From Oscillospiraceae bacterium (GTDB lineage: Bacteria; Bacillota_A; Clostridia; Oscillospirales; Oscillospiraceae), in assembly GCA_017459865.1 (NCBI GenBank), contig JAFUCD010000007.1, positions 1-64,000 of the forward strand: a DNA stretch of 64,000 nucleotides. The letters run 5' to 3'. The notes under the pieces were generated by a model. It had not been told where the DNA came from. It ran no database searches and saw nothing but the letters and a program-made list of their open reading frames with translations. Positions 8,003 to 15,140 of the stretch are shown one piece after another (the stretch's first letter is position 1; each line of letters begins with the position of its first letter). The translations under genes and the position numbers were made by a program.

Positions 8003-8479
8003 TCACGCTTCCGGGATCGGCTTGACCACACACGACAGGACCATGCCTTTTTCCAACTGGAGCATGCCGTACGTGCAGCGCGTGCCGAGACCGGCTGTCC
8101 CCGGGTTCATCAATCGGACCCCCATCTCGTCTTTATTATAAGGAATGTGCGTATGTCCGAACAGCACAAGCTTTGCTTTGGAAAAATAAGCGGCATTCAG
8201 CAGGGGATCGAGCGACATTTTCACGCCGTAGCGGTGACCGTGTGTGGCGAGGATCTTGACCTGCTCCAATAAAAAATACGCCGTGTCCGGTTCTGAAGCG
8301 CTGAAATCACAGTTTCCGGATACGCTGTATACAGACAGCTGCGGGTAGGCTTTGCGCAGCGGACGAAGGTCCCGCTCACAGTCCCCGAGATGGAAAACCG
8401 CATCCGGACATTCGAGCGCGACGGCACGCAGCATGCCCTCCGGATAGCCGTGTGTGTCAGAGAAAACAGCGATTCGCAT
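8003..8479 (-). CDS. YfcE/MJ0936-type metallophosphodiesterase
   Basis: A 158-residue calcineurin-like phosphoesterase. Metal-binding motifs appear in the usual order: FSDTHG (residues 6-11), HLGDCERD, SGNCD, THGHRYG and a C-terminal FGHTH. These small enzymes hydrolyse phosphodiesters in vitro with Mn2+ or Ni2+; the physiological substrate is usually unknown. I chose the internal ATG at 8479, 13 codons inside the longest frame, because MRIAVFSDTHG is the standard family N-terminus and GAGGTG lies just upstream. Confidence 0.85.
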   Translation of the reverse strand: MRIAVFSDTHGYPEGMLRAVALECPDAVFHLGDCERDLRPLRKAYPQLSVYSVSGNCDFSASEPDTAYFLLEQVKILATHGHRYGVKMSLDPLLNAAYFSKAKLVLFGHTHIPYNKDEMGVRLMNPGTAGLGTRCTYGMLQLEKGMVLSCVVKPIPEA

Positions 8480-8514
8480 GGGTTGCACCTCATCATAAAG
8501 ACTGGAATATAAAT

Positions 8515-8543
8515 ACAATAAGCGATGCGTTTCGCGTTGTCAA
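8515..8543 (-). promoter_or_regulatory. Probable SigA promoter of the phosphodiesterase gene
   Basis: On the minus strand, TTGACA (8543-8538), 17 bases and TATTGT (8520-8515) lie about 36 bases before the phosphodiesterase start. Confidence 0.55.
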
Positions 8544-8565
8544 GCAGAAACGGGAGGAATGTCGA

Positions 8566-8808
8566 ATGATGGATCCGAATAAAATGAGCAGGCAGCTGGC
8601 ACAGAGCGGGAAGCTGGAGCGGGTCAAAAGGCTTGCCGCGTCGGATGACGCAGCCACGCTGGCGGCGTCGATCGACCGCGAGCAGCTGCAGAAGGCGGCG
8701 GAGAAGCAGGACCCGACGGTGCTGCGCGCGGTATTGGAGCAGGTCCTTTCTACGGATGAGGGAAAGCGGCTGGCGCAGAAGGTGAAAGCGGCGATGCAGG
8801 ATGGATGA
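8566..8808 (+). CDS. Small uncharacterised protein, 80 aa (trio gene 1)
   Basis: A small, highly charged, probably all-helical cytoplasmic protein with no cysteine and no membrane segment. The start at 8566 follows GGGAGGA by seven bases; a longer frame upstream lacks such a site and would run back across the divergent promoter. The C-terminal segment LSTDEGKRLAQKVKAAM resembles short repeats in other clostridial small proteins, a weak memory-based link. It overlaps the next gene by eight bases and begins a compact three-gene unit. Function unknown. Confidence 0.65.
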   Translation: MMDPNKMSRQLAQSGKLERVKRLAASDDAATLAASIDREQLQKAAEKQDPTVLRAVLEQVLSTDEGKRLAQKVKAAMQDG

Positions 8809-9112
8809 TCTGCAAGCCACACTGCAGGCGTTGCTGGATGATCCGAGCGAGCTGGAACAGCTGGCGCAGACGGCGGCAAGTCTGCTCGGCGGCGGAGACG
8901 ACGCCGCACAGGCGGAGGCGCAAATGCCGGATCTGAAGCAGATGCTGGAGATGATGCGCAGCGGCAGAGCGAGCGAATCCAAAAAACTGATCAGCGCACT
9001 CTCGCCGTATTTATCTGCGCAGAGACGAGCCCGACTGGAGCGTGCGGCGCGGATCGCAAGCTTTTCTTCGCTCGCTGAGCTTGCGCTTGGAGGTGAGGAG
9101 GAGCATGGTTAA
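8801..9112 (+). CDS. Small uncharacterised protein, 103 aa (trio gene 2)
   Basis: A helical, acidic protein. It has a leucine/alanine-rich N-terminal half (residues 1-35), a glycine-acidic hinge (GGGDDAAQAEAQ, about 30-41) and a conserved-looking C-terminal segment, LISALSPYLSAQRRARLERAARI (about 63-85). I recall the last pattern (ALKPYLS..RQ..L..A) in small clostridial proteins of unknown function. It overlaps both neighbours by eight bases, so all three genes should be co-translated. No catalytic motif is visible. Confidence 0.65.
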   Translation: MDDLQATLQALLDDPSELEQLAQTAASLLGGGDDAAQAEAQMPDLKQMLEMMRSGRASESKKLISALSPYLSAQRRARLERAARIASFSSLAELALGGEEEHG

Positions 9113-9419
9113 TCGTTATCAGGGAAACACCGGACGCGTCCAGCGCATCCCGGAGCCGCAGCGTGCGCAAAGCGCGCCGCCTGTGGTGCAGCGCGAGCAG
9201 AGGTCAGAACCGGCGCAGCGACTGCCGCAGGCAAAAAAACCACCGCCGAGACCAGCCGGCGGTGGAATACATGGCTCGATCCAAACATTCCTGCGGCGGT
9301 TGTCGCCGGGTCAGCTGGATCAGGAGGATATCCTGTTGTTGTTGATCCTCTATCTGCTCTATCGTGAGAGCGGGAATCGGGAATTTCTGATCATGCTCGG
9401 CGCGTTTCTGGTGCTGTGA
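9105..9419 (+). CDS. Small protein with basic Pro/Gln-rich N-terminus and hydrophobic tail, 104 aa (trio gene 3)
   Basis: The first ~55 residues are low-complexity, rich in Arg, Gln and Pro. The last ~35 form a hydrophobic, acidic-capped segment (DQEDILLLLILYLLYRESGN, then FLIMLGAFLVL), which suggests a membrane-associating hairpin or amphipathic helices. GAGGAGG precedes the ATG at 9105. The stop codon directly abuts the stop of the convergent wecB-like gene. The tail pattern, acidic residue then a Leu run then acidic residue then a Leu run, recurs in clostridial small proteins from memory; no function is known. Confidence 0.65.
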   Translation: MVNRYQGNTGRVQRIPEPQRAQSAPPVVQREQRSEPAQRLPQAKKPPPRPAGGGIHGSIQTFLRRLSPGQLDQEDILLLLILYLLYRESGNREFLIMLGAFLVL

Positions 9420-10580
9420 TCAGTCTTTGCCGGGAACAAACGGAGCGGGCCCCTGTTCGGCAAGCTTGAAATGATGCAGGATCGCCTCCGCGATGCGCGG
9501 GCAGGCGTGTCCGTCACCGTAGGGATTGACCGCCTTTGCCATTTGATTATAGAACGCTTCGTCGTTCAGGAGCCGGTTGGCAAGCTCCGTGATCGCCTGT
9601 GTCTCGGTTCCGGCAAGCTTTACCGTACCGGCGGCGACTGCCTCCGGACGTTCGGTCTCACGGCGGAGCACAAGCACCGGCTTTCCGAGCGCGGGCGCCT
9701 CCTCCTGAATGCCGCCGGAGTCGGTCATGACAAAGAAGCTGCGCGCCATGAGACGATGCATATCCACCGCGTCCAGCGGATCGATCAGGCGGATGTTTTC
9801 CACGCCTCCGAGGATCTCCTGCGCGGTATCGCGCACGACCGGGCTGAGATGGACCGGGTACACGATCAGGATCTCCGGGTGCTTTGCGGCAACCTCGCGG
9901 ACGGCGGTAAAGATGTTTCGCATCGGCTGACCGTAGTTCTCACGGCGGTGGCACGTGAGCGTGATCAGCTTCTTATCCGAAAAATCAATGGCATTGAGCT
10001 GCTCGGATGTGAACAGATCTCCGCGCACAGTATATGCCATGGCGTCGATCACGGTGTTGCCGGTGACGTAGATATCGCCGATCACGGCTTCCCGGCGAAG
10101 GTTTTCCTCGTTAGAGGCGGTCGGAGCGAAATGCAGCGATGCGATCCGTCCGACGAGCGAGCGGTTCATTTCCTCGGGAAACGGACTCCAGCGGTCGTAG
10201 GTGCGCAGCCCCGCTTCGACATGCCCGACCGGGATCTTCTCATAGAACGCGGCAAGCGCGCCGGCAAAGGTCGTTGTGGTGTCGCCGTGCACCAGTACCA
10301 TGTCGGGCTTTGCTTCGCGAAGGACCTCGCGCATGCGCAGCAGAACGCGCGTCGTGATGTCTGTGAGATCCTGGCCCGAGGACATGATGTCCAGATCATA
10401 GTCAGCCGAAATACCGAACTGCTCCATCACGCTGTCGAGCATCTGGCGATGCTGCGCCGTGATGCAGACCATGGACGTGATCTGCGGATGCTTCTGCAGC
10501 TCCAGTACCAGCGGCGCCATTTTGATCGCCTCCGGTCTGGTGCCGAATACAGACATGATTTTAATGTTGTTTTTCATCAT
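9420..10580 (-). CDS. wecB: UDP-N-acetylglucosamine 2-epimerase (non-hydrolysing)
   Basis: A 386-residue WecB/MnaA-type enzyme interconverting UDP-GlcNAc and UDP-ManNAc, the donor for teichoic-acid linkage units and other surface glycans. Diagnostic segments are FGTRPEAIKMAPL at the N-terminus, HVEAGLRTYD, the HRREN segment and FFVMTDSGGIQEEAPALGKP. The start at 10580 (or the adjacent ATG at 10577) follows AAGGGAG; a longer upstream frame is unsupported. It overlaps the preceding transferase gene by 20 bases, indicating an operon. Together the pair could start wall-polymer synthesis. Confidence 0.93.
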   Translation of the reverse strand: MMKNNIKIMSVFGTRPEAIKMAPLVLELQKHPQITSMVCITAQHRQMLDSVMEQFGISADYDLDIMSSGQDLTDITTRVLLRMREVLREAKPDMVLVHGDTTTTFAGALAAFYEKIPVGHVEAGLRTYDRWSPFPEEMNRSLVGRIASLHFAPTASNEENLRREAVIGDIYVTGNTVIDAMAYTVRGDLFTSEQLNAIDFSDKKLITLTCHRRENYGQPMRNIFTAVREVAAKHPEILIVYPVHLSPVVRDTAQEILGGVENIRLIDPLDAVDMHRLMARSFFVMTDSGGIQEEAPALGKPVLVLRRETERPEAVAAGTVKLAGTETQAITELANRLLNDEAFYNQMAKAVNPYGDGHACPRIAEAILHHFKLAEQGPAPFVPGKD

Positions 10581-11664
10581 TTTCTCCCTTGGTGGATTCA
10601 GGATGTCCGTGCGGATGCAGCTTGATCGTTCTGGAAACATAAGCCCAAACCGAAACTGCGATCACGAGCGCCAGCAGCAAGAGCAGGATGCGGAGCGCGC
10701 CGTTGGTCGTGAGCGTCACGGCGGCAAGACCCAGGATCGCGCTGATCGCATAAAGGATCGCGACCGCCTGCTTTTGGTTCAGACCCAGATCCATGAGCTT
10801 GTGGTGAAAATGTCCGCGGTCAGCCTTGAACGGGCTTTGTCCGTGAATGATCCTGCGGCAGAAGGCGAACACGGTATCCGAGAGCGGCACGGCGAGGGCA
10901 AGCACGGGCACGACGAAGGTCACCAGTGTGTAGAACTTGAACAGCCCCAGCACCGACACGGTGGCGAGCGTATAGCCGAGCATCAGCGATCCGGTATCGC
11001 CCATGAAGATCTTCGCCGGGTTGAGGTTATAGGGCATGAAGCCGATGCAGGAGCCAGCGAGCGCGGCGACGAGCAGGGGAACGCTGGGGTCGACGCCGCC
11101 GGTCAGCAGGACGGCAACCAGGATGGTGATGCAGCTGATCGTGGATACGCCGACCGCAAGACCGTCCAGCCCGTCGATGAGATTCACAGAGTTTGTGATG
11201 CCGACGATCCAGAGGACCGTGATCGGGTAGGCAAACCATCCGATATTCAGCACATTTCCCTCAAGAAAGACGTTCGGGTGCATGAAAAAATGGATCACGA
11301 CGCCGTGCAGCACGGCGATGACGGCAGCCAGAAGCTGTGCGCCCAGCTTGATCCAGGCGTTCAGGGATACGATATCATCCAGGATGCCGGTCGCGACGAT
11401 CAATACCAGCCCCAGCAGGATGCCGCGCACTTCTCTTGTGATATCCACAAAGAGCAGAACAGAAAGCAAAAAGCCGAGGAAGATCGCCAGACCGCCCATG
11501 CGGGGAATGGGGTGATCATGTACTCTGCGCGCGTCGCGCGGAACGTCCATGGCGCCGACCTTGGTCGCAAAGGCCTTGACGATCGGTGTGGTTCCGAAGC
11601 TGATGAGAAATGCGACGATGATGACCGCGACGAGCTTCATCCACGGTTCGGGAAAAACGAGCAT
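10561..11664 (-). CDS. Undecaprenyl-phosphate GlcNAc-1-phosphate transferase (TagO/WecA type)
   Basis: A 367-residue integral membrane protein of the MraY/WecA family, with about ten or eleven transmembrane helices. Family motifs are RRVHDHPIPRMGG near residue 47, LDDIVSLNAWIKL, NSVNLIDGLDGLA and NPAKIFMGDTGS. It loads GlcNAc-1-phosphate onto the lipid carrier, the first step of teichoic-acid or polysaccharide assembly. The ATG at 11664 has AGGAG nine bases upstream. Pairing with a UDP-GlcNAc 2-epimerase favours TagO over MraY. It sits 18 bases behind trpS and is probably co-transcribed with it. Confidence 0.9.
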   Translation of the reverse strand: MLVFPEPWMKLVAVIIVAFLISFGTTPIVKAFATKVGAMDVPRDARRVHDHPIPRMGGLAIFLGFLLSVLLFVDITREVRGILLGLVLIVATGILDDIVSLNAWIKLGAQLLAAVIAVLHGVVIHFFMHPNVFLEGNVLNIGWFAYPITVLWIVGITNSVNLIDGLDGLAVGVSTISCITILVAVLLTGGVDPSVPLLVAALAGSCIGFMPYNLNPAKIFMGDTGSLMLGYTLATVSVLGLFKFYTLVTFVVPVLALAVPLSDTVFAFCRRIIHGQSPFKADRGHFHHKLMDLGLNQKQAVAILYAISAILGLAAVTLTTNGALRILLLLLALVIAVSVWAYVSRTIKLHPHGHPESTKGENDEKQH

Positions 11665-11682
11665 TGGTATGAACTCCTATCG

Positions 11683-12696
11683 TTATTTCGCAAGAAATCC
11701 GACTTTTTTATATACCTTGCGAACAGTCTTGTTGGCAATGTAGGAAGCCTTTTCCGCGCCACTGCGGTATACCTGCTCCAGATATGCCTTGTCCTTGAGC
11801 AGGCGTTCGCTCTCCTCGCGGATCGGACGCAGCGTCTCGATGACAGCCTCGCCGACAGCGGGCTTGAACGCGCCGTACCCCTTGCCGTCAAACTCCGCCT
11901 CGATCGCTTCCATGGATTTCCCGGTGCAGGCGGCATAGATGCTCATCAGATTGGAAACGCCGGGCTTTGCCTCCGGATCGAATCGCACACAGCGTTCGGT
12001 ATCGGAGTCTGTGACCGCCTTTTTGAATTTTCGGGCGATCACCTCGGGCTGCTCGCGCAGATAGACGCAGCCGTTGGGATCCTTGTCGGACTTGGACATC
12101 TTGCTCGTCGGCGTGGACAGGCTCATGACACGGGCACCGATCTTCGGGATATAAGGCTCGGGGATCTTGAAGACGTCACCGTAGATGTTGTTGAAGCGGG
12201 TCGCGACGTCTCTGCAGAGCTCCACATGCTGCTTCTGATCATCACCGACCGGAACATAGTCCGGCTGATACAGCAGGATATCCGCCGCCATCAGCGCGGG
12301 ATAGGTGAACAGACCTGCGTTGATATTCTCGGAATTCTTGGCGCTTTTGTCCTTAAACTGCGTCATGCGCGAAAGCTCACCGAACATCGTGTAGCAATCC
12401 AGCACCCAGCCAAGCTGCGTATGCGCGGGGACGTGGCTCTGCACGAATAGGGTGTTTTTCTCCGGGTCGAGACCGCATGCGATATATTGCGCGAGCTGCT
12501 CCAGCGTTCTGCGGCGCAGGTCTGCGGGTGTCTGACGCACCGTGATGGAGTGCAGATCCGCCATGAAATAATAGCAGTCAAATGCGTCGGCACGCGCGCT
12601 CCAGTTTTTGATCGCGCCGAGATATGAGCCCAGCGTGAGGTCTCCGGACGGCTGAATGCCGGACAGCATGACTTTTTTTGCCTGTTTTTCTTCCAT
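11683..12696 (-). CDS. trpS: Tryptophan-tRNA ligase
   Basis: A 337-residue class Ic aminoacyl-tRNA synthetase that charges tRNA-Trp. The HIGH-like motif appears as PSGDLTLGSYLG (residues 16-27) and the KMSKS loop as SKMSKSDKDP near 198-207. Length matches bacterial TrpRS. I found no T-box-like leader in the 200-base upstream gap; transcription instead seems to start at a SigA promoter at 12742-12770. Two wall-glycan genes follow on the same strand. Confidence 0.96.
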   Translation of the reverse strand: MEEKQAKKVMLSGIQPSGDLTLGSYLGAIKNWSARADAFDCYYFMADLHSITVRQTPADLRRRTLEQLAQYIACGLDPEKNTLFVQSHVPAHTQLGWVLDCYTMFGELSRMTQFKDKSAKNSENINAGLFTYPALMAADILLYQPDYVPVGDDQKQHVELCRDVATRFNNIYGDVFKIPEPYIPKIGARVMSLSTPTSKMSKSDKDPNGCVYLREQPEVIARKFKKAVTDSDTERCVRFDPEAKPGVSNLMSIYAACTGKSMEAIEAEFDGKGYGAFKPAVGEAVIETLRPIREESERLLKDKAYLEQVYRSGAEKASYIANKTVRKVYKKVGFLAK

Positions 12697-12741
12697 GAAA
12701 TTCCCTTCTTTGCTCAGATTCTTTCGTCATAATTACACAAC

Positions 12742-12770
12742 ATAATAACACAATCGAAGAATGAATACAA
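12742..12770 (-). promoter_or_regulatory. SigA promoter of trpS
   Basis: On the minus strand, TTGTAT (12770-12765), 17 bases and TATTAT (12747-12742), about 45 bases before the trpS start codon. Confidence 0.7.
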
Positions 12771-12833
12771 TACTTAATAATCTGTCGATTCTGCATTTTT
12801 CGGAATCATTGCGCGATTCGCGTCGCTCGTGAC

Positions 12834-12862
12834 TTGACATTCCGCGCGATCTACCATAATAT
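12834..12862 (+). promoter_or_regulatory. SigA promoter of gltX
   Basis: TTGACA (12834-12839), a 17-base spacer and TAATAT (12857-12862), 36 bases before the gltX start codon. Confidence 0.85.
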
Positions 12863-12898
12863 ACGAATCAGATCAAATGATGTTTGGAGGAACACCGG

Positions 12899-14386
12899 AT
12901 GAAAGACGAAGCTTGGTTTGAGGAAATGGAGTCGCGCATTCCTGTCGGCGAGGTGCGCACCAGATTCGCGCCAAGTCCCACGGGATATATGCACGTCGGC
13001 AATCTGCGCACGGCGCTTTATACCTATCTGATCGCGCGACGGAATCACGGGAAATTCATTCTTCGCATCGAGGATACCGATCAGGAGCGCTATGTGGAAG
13101 GCGCGGTCGATGTGATCTACAAAACCATGCGCGAATGCGGTCTGACGCACGATGAGGGACCAGATGTCGGTGGGCCGGTTGGCCCGTATGTCCAGACCGA
13201 GCGCCGCGGGTTTTATATGGATTACGCCGAGCGTCTGATCGAGCGCGGACATGCCTATCGCTGCTTCTGCGACAAGACCGAGAACGAGGGCGGCGCTGAG
13301 GGCGGCATCCACAAATACGACGGGCGCTGCTCACGTCTGTCCGAGGCGGAGATCCGGGCGAATCTGGACGCCGGAAAGCCCTTTGTGATCCGTCAGAAGA
13401 TCCCCGCGGAAGGAAAGACCGCTTTTCATGATGAGATCTTCGGCGATATCGTTGTCGAGAATGAAGAGCTGGACGATCAGGTCCTGATCAAGCGCGACGG
13501 ATTGCCGACTTATAACTTCGCCAACGTCGTGGACGATCACCTGATGGGCATCACGCACGTCGTTCGCGGGCAGGAGTATCTTTCCTCAACGCCCAAGTAC
13601 AATCTGCTGTACGAGGGCTTCGGCTGGGAGATCCCGAAGTATATCCATTGCGCACCGGTCATGCGCGATAAGAACAACAAGATGTCAAAGCGCCATGGAG
13701 ACCCCTCGTATGAGGATCTGATCGCGCAGGGATATCTGACGGACGCGGTCGTGAACTATGTCGCGCTTCTGGGCTGGGCGCCCGGCGGCGAGCGTGAGAT
13801 CTATTCGCTCTCAGAGTTGGAGGACGCCTTTGATATCAAGGGCATCTCCAAGTCTCCGGCGATCTTTGATCTGGCGAAGCTGCGCTATTTCAACGCGGAA
13901 TACATCCGCGCTATGGAGCCTGACCGATTTGCGGCGGTAGCAGAGCCGTATATCCGCAGCGTCGTGAAGAAGGATTCCGTCGATGCGGCCGCGGTGGCAG
14001 CCCTGCTGCAGCAGCGCTGCGAGGTTCTTTCGGAGATCCCGGAAAAGGTCGACTTTTTTGAAGCTCTGCCGGATTATGAGCTTGCGCTCTTCACAAACAA
14101 AAAGTCCAAGAGCACATCCGAGTCCAGCCTTGCGTTTCTTCGTGTGATCGCGCCGCGCCTGGAGGCGCTGACCGCCTGGACGGATGAGGAGATCCTCTCC
14201 ATGCTGACGGAACTTGCGGCGGAGCAGGAAGTGAAAAACGCAAAGGTGATGTGGCCGCTTCGGATCGCGGTTTCCGGCAGGACGGTAACGCCCGGCGGCG
14301 CGGTCGAGCTCTGCCGGATCCTCGGCAGAGAGGAAACGCTGCGCCGGATCGCCGCTGCGGTGGAACGTCTGGAGGCTGCAGTATGA
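12899..14386 (+). CDS. gltX: Glutamate-tRNA ligase
   Basis: A 495-residue class I synthetase charging tRNA-Glu (in many Clostridia it also mischarges tRNA-Gln for GatCAB). The HIGH-type motif is PSPTGYMHVGNLRTAL near residues 25-40 and the KMSKS-type motif NKMSKRHG is near residue 260. A C-terminal anticodon-binding helical domain follows. GGAGG eight bases upstream supports the ATG at 12899 over a TTG 15 bases earlier. The stop codon overlaps the next gene's ATG (ATGA). Confidence 0.95.
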   Translation: MKDEAWFEEMESRIPVGEVRTRFAPSPTGYMHVGNLRTALYTYLIARRNHGKFILRIEDTDQERYVEGAVDVIYKTMRECGLTHDEGPDVGGPVGPYVQTERRGFYMDYAERLIERGHAYRCFCDKTENEGGAEGGIHKYDGRCSRLSEAEIRANLDAGKPFVIRQKIPAEGKTAFHDEIFGDIVVENEELDDQVLIKRDGLPTYNFANVVDDHLMGITHVVRGQEYLSSTPKYNLLYEGFGWEIPKYIHCAPVMRDKNNKMSKRHGDPSYEDLIAQGYLTDAVVNYVALLGWAPGGEREIYSLSELEDAFDIKGISKSPAIFDLAKLRYFNAEYIRAMEPDRFAAVAEPYIRSVVKKDSVDAAAVAALLQQRCEVLSEIPEKVDFFEALPDYELALFTNKKSKSTSESSLAFLRVIAPRLEALTAWTDEEILSMLTELAAEQEVKNAKVMWPLRIAVSGRTVTPGGAVELCRILGREETLRRIAAAVERLEAAV

Positions 14387-15078
14387 ATACACGCTCCGCT
14401 CTGGAGTGGGTGATCCTCGTGCTCGTGATCCTGGACGTCATGCTTTTGGCGCTGTTTCTGATCCTTCATATCACGGATGCACGGCTGGTCGACCCCGAAC
14501 CGGTCGTCTCTGAACCCAGGGCCCAGGTCGTTGAAGACGTGACGGCGCCGGAGGACGCCGCGCTGCAGCCCGGGGAGGCGGAACAGATCCTCGGCTTTGG
14601 AGACGCCGCCGGCCGACCGTCGCAGTCCACGCTCACGGTCGGTGACGAGCAGATCGACGCGCAGCTCGTGATCGGCACATTCGCGCAGCGAGGCGGACCG
14701 GATTTCTCACTCTATATCGATAACGAAGCCTTTCGCCTGACGGAGAACGAGGGCAGATGCTATGTTGCCGCTTCCGGCAATGCCGGAACCAAGCTCTATC
14801 TGGAGCTGACGTTTCTCCCGAATACGGATGCGGCGTCCGTTGCGTCGTCGCTTCTGAAATCCTATGGCGCTGTTTCAACATCCGCAGGTGAAAAAACAGA
14901 GGCGTTTGGCGGACACTCCGCTGTGCATGTGACCGGCAGCAGCGCCGAGACAGATCTCGAGGCCTATGCGGTCTCCGTAAACGGCGGCTGTCTCACGGCG
15001 GTCGTGTGCGTCCCCGGTAACGGTGGCGGCGCGGTCGATACCCTGCGCGCATCTGTTGACACGCTCGTGATCGGATAA
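14383..15078 (+). CDS. Membrane-anchored extracytoplasmic protein of unknown function
   Basis: A 231-residue protein with one N-terminal membrane anchor (about residues 8-28, VILVLVILDVMLLALFLIL), an acidic/proline-rich stalk (about 35-70) and a soluble domain of about 150 residues that is probably outside the cell. No cysteine follows the hydrophobic stretch, so it is not an obvious lipoprotein. Its start codon overlaps the gltX stop (ATGA), giving translational coupling to a tRNA synthetase, and a terminator follows. I do not recognise the soluble domain. Confidence 0.65.
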   Translation: MNTRSALEWVILVLVILDVMLLALFLILHITDARLVDPEPVVSEPRAQVVEDVTAPEDAALQPGEAEQILGFGDAAGRPSQSTLTVGDEQIDAQLVIGTFAQRGGPDFSLYIDNEAFRLTENEGRCYVAASGNAGTKLYLELTFLPNTDAASVASSLLKSYGAVSTSAGEKTEAFGGHSAVHVTGSSAETDLEAYAVSVNGGCLTAVVCVPGNGGGAVDTLRASVDTLVIG

Positions 15079-15090
15079 CAACAACATTAT

Positions 15091-15119
15091 GAATAGAAAT
15101 ACCCTTTCCGGCAAAACTA
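15091..15119 (+). promoter_or_regulatory. Candidate forespore (SigG-type) promoter of ypeB
   Basis: GAATA (15091-15095), 17 bases and AAAACTA (15113-15119) resemble the SigG pattern GMATR-N17/18-CATNHTA, with two mismatches in the -10. The -10 falls in the loop of the upstream gene's terminator. Transcription from it would start near 15126, keeping only the 3' arm, which carries the ypeB ribosome-binding site. SigG control of ypeB is known in Bacillus. Confidence 0.4.
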
Positions 15120-15138
15120 GGCGGGAAAGGGTGTTTTT
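15101..15138 (+). terminator. Terminator whose 3' arm carries the ypeB ribosome-binding site
   Basis: ACCCTTTCC (15101-15109) pairs with GGAAAGGGT (15124-15132), followed by G and TTTTT. The ypeB start codon lies at 15141, so its only plausible ribosome-binding site (GGGAAAGGG, 15123-15131) is inside the stem. Read-through RNA from gltX would therefore hide that site. Confidence 0.7.
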
Positions 15139-15140
15139 AT

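Noticed and set aside
10459..12450. A 663-codon open frame on the plus strand over wecB, the TagO-like gene and trpS
   Set aside because: The minus-strand genes have clear catalytic motifs and operon spacing; the plus-strand translation is highly charged low-complexity sequence.
12697..12898. Possible T-box leader for trpS or gltX
   Set aside because: The gap is fully accounted for by two SigA promoters and short leaders. I saw no T-box core sequence or specifier-stem layout.
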